A stretch of 64,000 nucleotides of DNA from positions 496,001 through 560,000 of the forward strand of contig NC_006040.1 of assembly GCF_000002515.2 (NCBI RefSeq), written 5' to 3'. Below, in pieces: positions 59,916 to 64,000 of this stretch. Positions within the stretch are counted from its first letter, which is position 1. Each line of letters opens with the position of its first letter. The translations under genes were made by a program, and so were the position numbers. This DNA comes from Kluyveromyces lactis (Eukaryota; Ascomycota; Saccharomycetes; Saccharomycetales; Saccharomycetaceae). Under the pieces are notes generated by a model, which ran no database searches, was not told the origin of the DNA, and worked only from the letters and a program-made list of their open reading frames with translations.

Positions 59916-60925
59916 TTTCGGTTTAGGATTTCGTCAGATTGAGCGTACCAGCTTAGTTACCGACCGAGGTAGATGTAGTTTCAAACAATTTTGGCTTTAA
60001 TGTAAATAAAAACTGTCACGAGTAAAAGCTATCCATTATCATTGTCACTCTATGCATCCTGCTTATATAGTTCTGGGTATTGTAATGTGAAACGAATCTC
60101 ATACAGTACTAGACCTTCCAAAGCTTGCCTTTGGCGGATAACTTCTATTTTAGTGGTGTTTCAGGTCTGTAACACTTTTCTGTTTCTATTGTTTTTTCAA
60201 ACCTTAAATGCATACATTTTCCGCTATGGACGAAAATACATTCCAGAGATGCATTTCCATGCAGAACGAGATGCAGTATTTTCGAAACAACAGACGTAAA
60301 TGATGGATAAGAAGCGGATTATTTTAAGAACTTATACCAAACATTTACACATTATAGGGCTAGAATCCCGTAAAATTATGAGAGGTTCGATCCTGCCATC
60401 ATTTCATTTTAAAATTAAGAAAGTTTTAGATTGACGCGAGGTGTCACGGAAACTGCTCATGACATCTCTTGAGACATAAATTATTTGGTTTATAATATTT
60501 AGGTTTATTTTGTTAGTGCCACCCAGTCTAAATACTAAGACTAGCCCTTCTTAAATACCATGTTTCATAATAATATCAACAGAGGAAAAAAAAGTAGAAT
60601 GATTAAAATCATTACGTTTTCTATCGTGGATAATTCTTTGGTTTCGGCGTACGCACGCTGTCTTAACAAGTTTAAGCAACAGTGTTGATCAGAAAAATAG
60701 AAGTTAAAAAGGAAAAACGGCCAGAGAATGTTACTAAAGTAGAACATAATACAATTTGCTTACCGAAGAAGCTTCATGGAAGGCATCAGACGGAGGACCT
60801 GCCTTCAAGGAAGAAAAAAACAAGATAAAGGGTTAAAACAGAGCAGTGGTTTGGAATCAGTTTTGTAATTTAAAATTGCAGCTTATCTCAACCTAAGCAA
60901 TTCGCATTTAACCCCACTTCCGACT
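59916..60925. promoter_or_regulatory. Adhesin promoter with TGAAAC cores, and downstream gap
   Basis: Upstream of the adhesin ATG, a perfect TGAAACA (minus strand) lies at 60157-60163. A TGAAACT-type core lies at about 59978-59983 (minus strand) and TGAAACG at 60088-60094 (plus strand). These resemble Ste12 pheromone-response elements and fit a mating adhesin. Further on, 60298-60404 has tRNA-like geometry around a GGTTCGATCC B-box-like sequence. No other gene is supported. Confidence 0.5.
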
Positions 60926-61447
60926 CTAAGCTCTGTTTGCCTTAGAGAACAGGATATTTTTGGATCTTCTTTTATCGACCTTGATTTTACGAAACAGTTT
61001 TGGGTCAAATTTTTCCTCTTCAAACGAGTCTAAAGCGTAATCATCTGGAATGAACTGATGTAATGGTACATGCTCCAAGTTTCTACTATAATAGCCTGCC
61101 CTGACGTTATCCAATTTTTGTTGCAATTCCAATCTTTTTTTGTCATCCACGAAAGTCCTACCAGAGGCATGGTTTTGAAACTCAATCATCTCACTAACTG
61201 AAAGGTCTACTTCCTCTTGCAATTCTCTTGGTAACTCGGTCAAGTTACAGGAATGCTGATCCCTCAATTCCGTCTTCTTGGCCAGGCTCTTATTCTTACT
61301 TTTCCCCATCAGCGCAATATCTAAGAACTCATTTTCTGTCTCTCTAAACTTGAAGGCGAATTCATCCTTTACTTCACTGCTCCCTTGCTGGTTTTTGGAC
61401 GAGGAAGAAGAGGAATGGGACAATTTAAACGGAAACAATGACAACAT
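60926..61447 (-). CDS. Unrecognised small basic/charged protein (173 aa)
   Basis: The ATG at 61447 opens 173 residues (MLSLFPFKLSHSSSSSSKN); the frame continues upstream only through a TTG at 61507. The N-terminus has a six-serine run. The middle has FAFKFRETENEFLDIALMGKSKNKSLAKK (given by its ends). The second half is charged, with ELPRELQEEVDLSVSEMIEFQNHASGRTFVDDKKRLELQQKLD (ends only), which suggests helices, and a final basic segment KLFRKIKVDKRRSKNILFSKANRA. No membrane span is present. I cannot assign a family. The well-formed C-terminal half looks like a conserved domain. It lies between the adhesin and PSF2, in the same direction as both. Confidence 0.65.
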   Translation of the reverse strand: MLSLFPFKLSHSSSSSSKNQQGSSEVKDEFAFKFRETENEFLDIALMGKSKNKSLAKKTELRDQHSCNLTELPRELQEEVDLSVSEMIEFQNHASGRTFVDDKKRLELQQKLDNVRAGYYSRNLEHVPLHQFIPDDYALDSFEEEKFDPKLFRKIKVDKRRSKNILFSKANRA

Positions 61448-62597
61448 ATCTTTCTTAACGCGTAATATTAAAATGGAAGCGGCCGCAAAACACACAGGTA
61501 AATACAATAAGGTTTTGTGTGAATGTTGTTGAATTTTTTTTAAAGTGTACTTAACACAGTGCCCAAACGACTGGCTGCAGGTGGTGACCGGTAATTAGTA
61601 GTAAAAAACAGGCGAATTGTAGTTATACTTCTTCAAAGTTGAACTTGTTTTCGTCCCTTTAACCACCCTTTAGATTTTAAACCCGCTAAAAAAGCCGACA
61701 GATCCCAAATCTAAAATAAAAACAAAGATAACGCACAGGAATGAGAACCCTTTATTTTTTATTTTTTTTAAAATTCCGTGTTCCTTTAACAACTAGCTAG
61801 ATAAACACTGGATTCAGCTGGTTACTCTATCTAAAATAGAATGGCCATGGAAGCAAAAACTACTATAAATATCATGTTATATACAGAGCAAATAAACTGA
61901 ATCAAAGGTCACTTGTTTTATTTCCCGAGTTTCCAACTCTGTTCTCTTCCGGGGTTTATTATATACCTAAAGATATATATATATATATTATAAACATGCT
62001 GAGCTGTATTTATGACATGGTACACAGAGTTACGGGTAAAATGTCTTCGTAGCGGGAAGTTATCAACGCAACCATGCTGCTCTCTATGAGTTCATCCTGC
62101 TCAATTTCTACTGTTATTGTTTTCTATCTACGGTAAATTCTTTTCCCAACGTAATATTGAAGAAACGTGATTCGTTTCCGTGTTTGTGTTCCCCCCTTGT
62201 GTCGTTTTCTGTAAGTTATACCCGTAGTTCAATGCAAGGAACCGAAATAGCCTGAAGAACAACAAATATGATGAAGCAAGAACGTGGGGTGCACACGCAA
62301 GGCATGCCCGCGAGGCATGTTTGCGACACAAACGTAAATAAGAACTAAGCAGTGCGTGAATGTTCGGGATGGATCAGTTGTTTCGAATTACTACAAACTG
62401 TGAAGCGGGTACATGTAGGGTATGTAATATATGTGTTATTTGATAGGCCTGTACTTACATGGTAACCCGACCTTTTCTAGTGATTATGGTCAACTGTGTT
62501 ATCATATAACCATGTAGGTTGGATTAAGGGGAGGGACTGGTGGAAACCTCGTGAATGGAATTTTGGATTCAATGGGAAAAGGTTATTATATTATTGA
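61448..62597. other. Gap between small protein gene and PSF2
   Basis: This 1.15-kb region holds one promoter, with ACGCGT at about 61459-61464, and the PSF2 3' flank. A GC-rich imperfect hairpin lies at 62296-62325 (CGCAA...TTGCG enclosing GCATGCC/GGCATGT). A short inverted repeat GAAACG-TGATT-CGTTTC lies at 62162-62178, and GATCACGTGG near 62597 is an E-box. No tRNA or known snRNA sequence was recognised. Confidence 0.4.
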
Positions 62598-63203
62598 TCA
62601 CGTGGTGTCATTACTGGAGTCATGAATTGTCCTCAGTTTGTCCATGATACCACACGCATAGGGTCTCATCTCATTGATTTCCATCAAGGACAAGTTCTCT
62701 AGCTGTAAATGCGATTCGTTCAGGTACTGCAAACCCTTGTTGACTTTTCCCAAACGAACTTCTCGCAGATCTTGGACCTTAGATCTCAGTAGATGAACTG
62801 GATCCTGAAAATCATCGCTGCATCTGGCAAACAGCAGTGACGATACCACTAGCCAATTCCAGGGTAGATTGGAGAATCGTGATGGGTTTTTCAATTCAAA
62901 ATCTAAATACTTCTCCAGCTGTTGTAACGTCAGCCAACTGGGTACCACGACGTTACACTTTCCCTGTTGTTTTAACAGTAAAGCCAGCCATAACGTGACT
63001 TCGCAACTATTCATTGCAACCATGTTATTTACCGTAGAATCATCGCATGTGATCAGTGACCATTGGGCGCCAGGATCCTTCGCGAGCTGTTTTTTGGTCT
63101 TCCTCGTAGTGATTCTGGGCATAATTCGTGTCGGTTCATTTTCAATTAAAAACTGTATCTCTTGGGGAGAAAATCCTATTGATAGATCTCTCGGTAGTGC
63201 CAT
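62598..63203 (-). CDS. PSF2: Psf2, GINS complex subunit
   Basis: Psf2 with Sld5, Psf1 and Psf3 forms GINS, part of the CMG replicative helicase. The 201-residue product (S. cerevisiae 213) begins MALPRDLSIGFSPQEIQFLIENEPTRIMPR (given by its ends), the standard Psf2 N-terminus with the B domain. It continues with the helical A domain: VVPSWLTLQQLEKYLDFE, FSNLPWNWLVVSSLLF, and the C-terminal LSLMEINEMRPYACGIMDKLR. In S. cerevisiae PSF2 (YJL072C) lies between JEM1 and ARG2, and it is still divergent from ARG2 here. Confidence 0.96.
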   Translation of the reverse strand: MALPRDLSIGFSPQEIQFLIENEPTRIMPRITTRKTKKQLAKDPGAQWSLITCDDSTVNNMVAMNSCEVTLWLALLLKQQGKCNVVVPSWLTLQQLEKYLDFELKNPSRFSNLPWNWLVVSSLLFARCSDDFQDPVHLLRSKVQDLREVRLGKVNKGLQYLNESHLQLENLSLMEINEMRPYACGIMDKLRTIHDSSNDTT

Positions 63204-63525
63204 CTCTATTTCAGGTTGGAGTTGCTAATCTATAGTGTCCTCAAGCTCACTACTTCCTTACATAGTGCTTTCAATGCGCGACTATGACCAATCGATATCT
63301 GTGCTTCAATTATTTTTCCATGTTCAATCTTGACATTGAAATCCAGCACAGGAAAAACAAAAACAGGAAAGACTAACTAAAGCTTTAAACTGGCAGTTTT
63401 CTCTGATGACTTGACTCATTGATAAAACTAGAATAAATGATGGTTTTATACACTTTCCATATTTGCAGATAAATGGTTTGATCTCATCATATAACGTCCA
63501 AAGGCACATTTTGTGGGCTAGTGCT
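63204..63525. promoter_or_regulatory. PSF2-ARG2 divergent promoter with Gcn4 site
   Basis: A perfect TGACTCA lies at 63412-63418, about 108 bp before the ARG2 ATG, preceded by a half-site-like GATGACT. This fits general amino-acid control of arginine biosynthesis by Gcn4. The 0.32-kb gap is shared with PSF2. Confidence 0.65.
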
Positions 63526-64000
63526 ATGATCAAAACATGGATTAGGTGTTTGACCACAGAGGTCAGATACCATCAACCTAATGCTCATGGCAGGAGTTTG
63601 GTTATGAGCGTTTTGAATTCTACAGTGACTAAAAGGGAAGCGAAAGACTATTTGAACAAATATACCGATGAGAATAATCATCACTACTGTCTTGTATTTT
63701 TGAGACATTTGTCCGAATATTCAGATAACGTACTTAGTGGGTTTAGCAAGACTGTGTCAAGAATTCAAACACTCGGACTAAGACCAATTTTAATAGTAGA
63801 CCCGCTATGCCAAGACATATCATACCAAAGTCAGCGTTTGGACAATCATTTGCATGATCAGAGTCTGAAGTCAATAATCGTATTAGATCCCATTACCATC
63901 GGTGAACGTGGCTCAATTGACGTAAAACTTCCGATTTTGAACCCGCATATTATTCCGATTATTGAGCCATATCAGTACCATGAGAAGGAAGCTTTTAAGA
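63526..64000 (+). CDS. ARG2: Arg2, N-acetylglutamate synthase, 5' part only
   Basis: Arg2 makes N-acetylglutamate, the first step of ornithine and arginine synthesis, in the mitochondrial matrix, in a complex with Arg5,6. The frame from the ATG at 63526 runs off the end of the window after 158 codons. The start MIKTWIRCLTTEVRYHQPNAHG parallels the S. cerevisiae start (a basic leader, then YDQPNA). The segments VTKREAKDYLNKYT, HYCLVFLRHL, LGLRPILIVDP and HIIPIIEPYQYHEKEA follow in the same order as in that protein. The leader lacks acidic residues for about the first 10 positions, as for a mitochondrial presequence. The C-terminal acetyltransferase domain lies outside the window. Confidence 0.96.
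   Translation, partial: MIKTWIRCLTTEVRYHQPNAHGRSLVMSVLNSTVTKREAKDYLNKYTDENNHHYCLVFLRHLSEYSDNVLSGFSKTVSRIQTLGLRPILIVDPLCQDISYQSQRLDNHLHDQSLKSIIVLDPITIGERGSIDVKLPILNPHIIPIIEPYQYHEKEAFK

Overview
The window is nuclear DNA from a budding yeast of the Saccharomycetaceae. It is AT-rich and gene-dense, with short intergenic gaps, nearly all intronless genes and typical yeast signals (GTATGT/TACTAAC splice sites, TGAAACA, AGGGG and TGACTCA elements). Almost every gene can be matched to a Saccharomyces cerevisiae counterpart. The order interleaves genes that S. cerevisiae keeps on two chromosomes: FMP25-BOS1-SIC1-EMP46 are on its chromosome XII, RGD2-EMP47-SWP82 on VI. PFA5 and AMD1, which flank the HEH2/HEH1 pair in S. 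cerevisiae, are neighbours here. This points to a lineage that never went through the whole-genome duplication. Kluyveromyces is my best guess, not proven.

Layout. 1-9.4 kb: FMP25 (3' part), BOS1 (with a 5' intron), SIC1, RGD2, a selenoprotein-W-like Rdx gene, EMP46/47 and SWP82. 9.8-31.2 kb: an unusual short-chain dehydrogenase, then a block matching S. cerevisiae YPL154-YPL160 (PEP4, KIP2, PRM4, TGS1, AIM44, PET20, CDC60), with a monoacylglycerol-lipase-type hydrolase and an unrecognised small ORF inserted, then ENV9. 31.7-37.1 kb: PFA5, AMD1, a small unknown ORF and a GNAT acetyltransferase. 37.6-48 kb: MRS6, KHA1, a large TerD-domain protein of bacterial type, SCP1 and an intron-containing tRNA-Leu(CAA). 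48.4-64 kb: a YBR287W-type carrier, JEM1, APE3, a very large repeat-rich GPI adhesin of the Fig2/Aga1 (WCPL) type, an unknown small protein, PSF2 and the 5' part of ARG2.

Functional themes are ordinary housekeeping: vesicle traffic and cargo receptors (BOS1, EMP47, MRS6), vacuolar proteolysis (PEP4, APE3), cell cycle and polarity (SIC1, RGD2, KIP2, AIM44, SCP1), RNA and translation (TGS1, CDC60, tRNA-Leu), DNA replication (PSF2) and ER chaperoning (JEM1). The accessory part is the TerD-like gene at 44.0-46.3 kb, the adhesin at 55.6-59.9 kb and three small unassigned ORFs.

The strongest lead for something unusual is the 752-residue protein at 44031-46289. Its C-terminal 230 residues, and stretches further upstream, read like a bacterial TerD-family (tellurite/stress-resistance-associated) protein. 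I know of no S. cerevisiae counterpart, so it is a candidate gene transfer from bacteria. No transposon, LTR element, CRISPR array or convincing centromere was seen. All homology calls come from memory of the protein families; no search was run.
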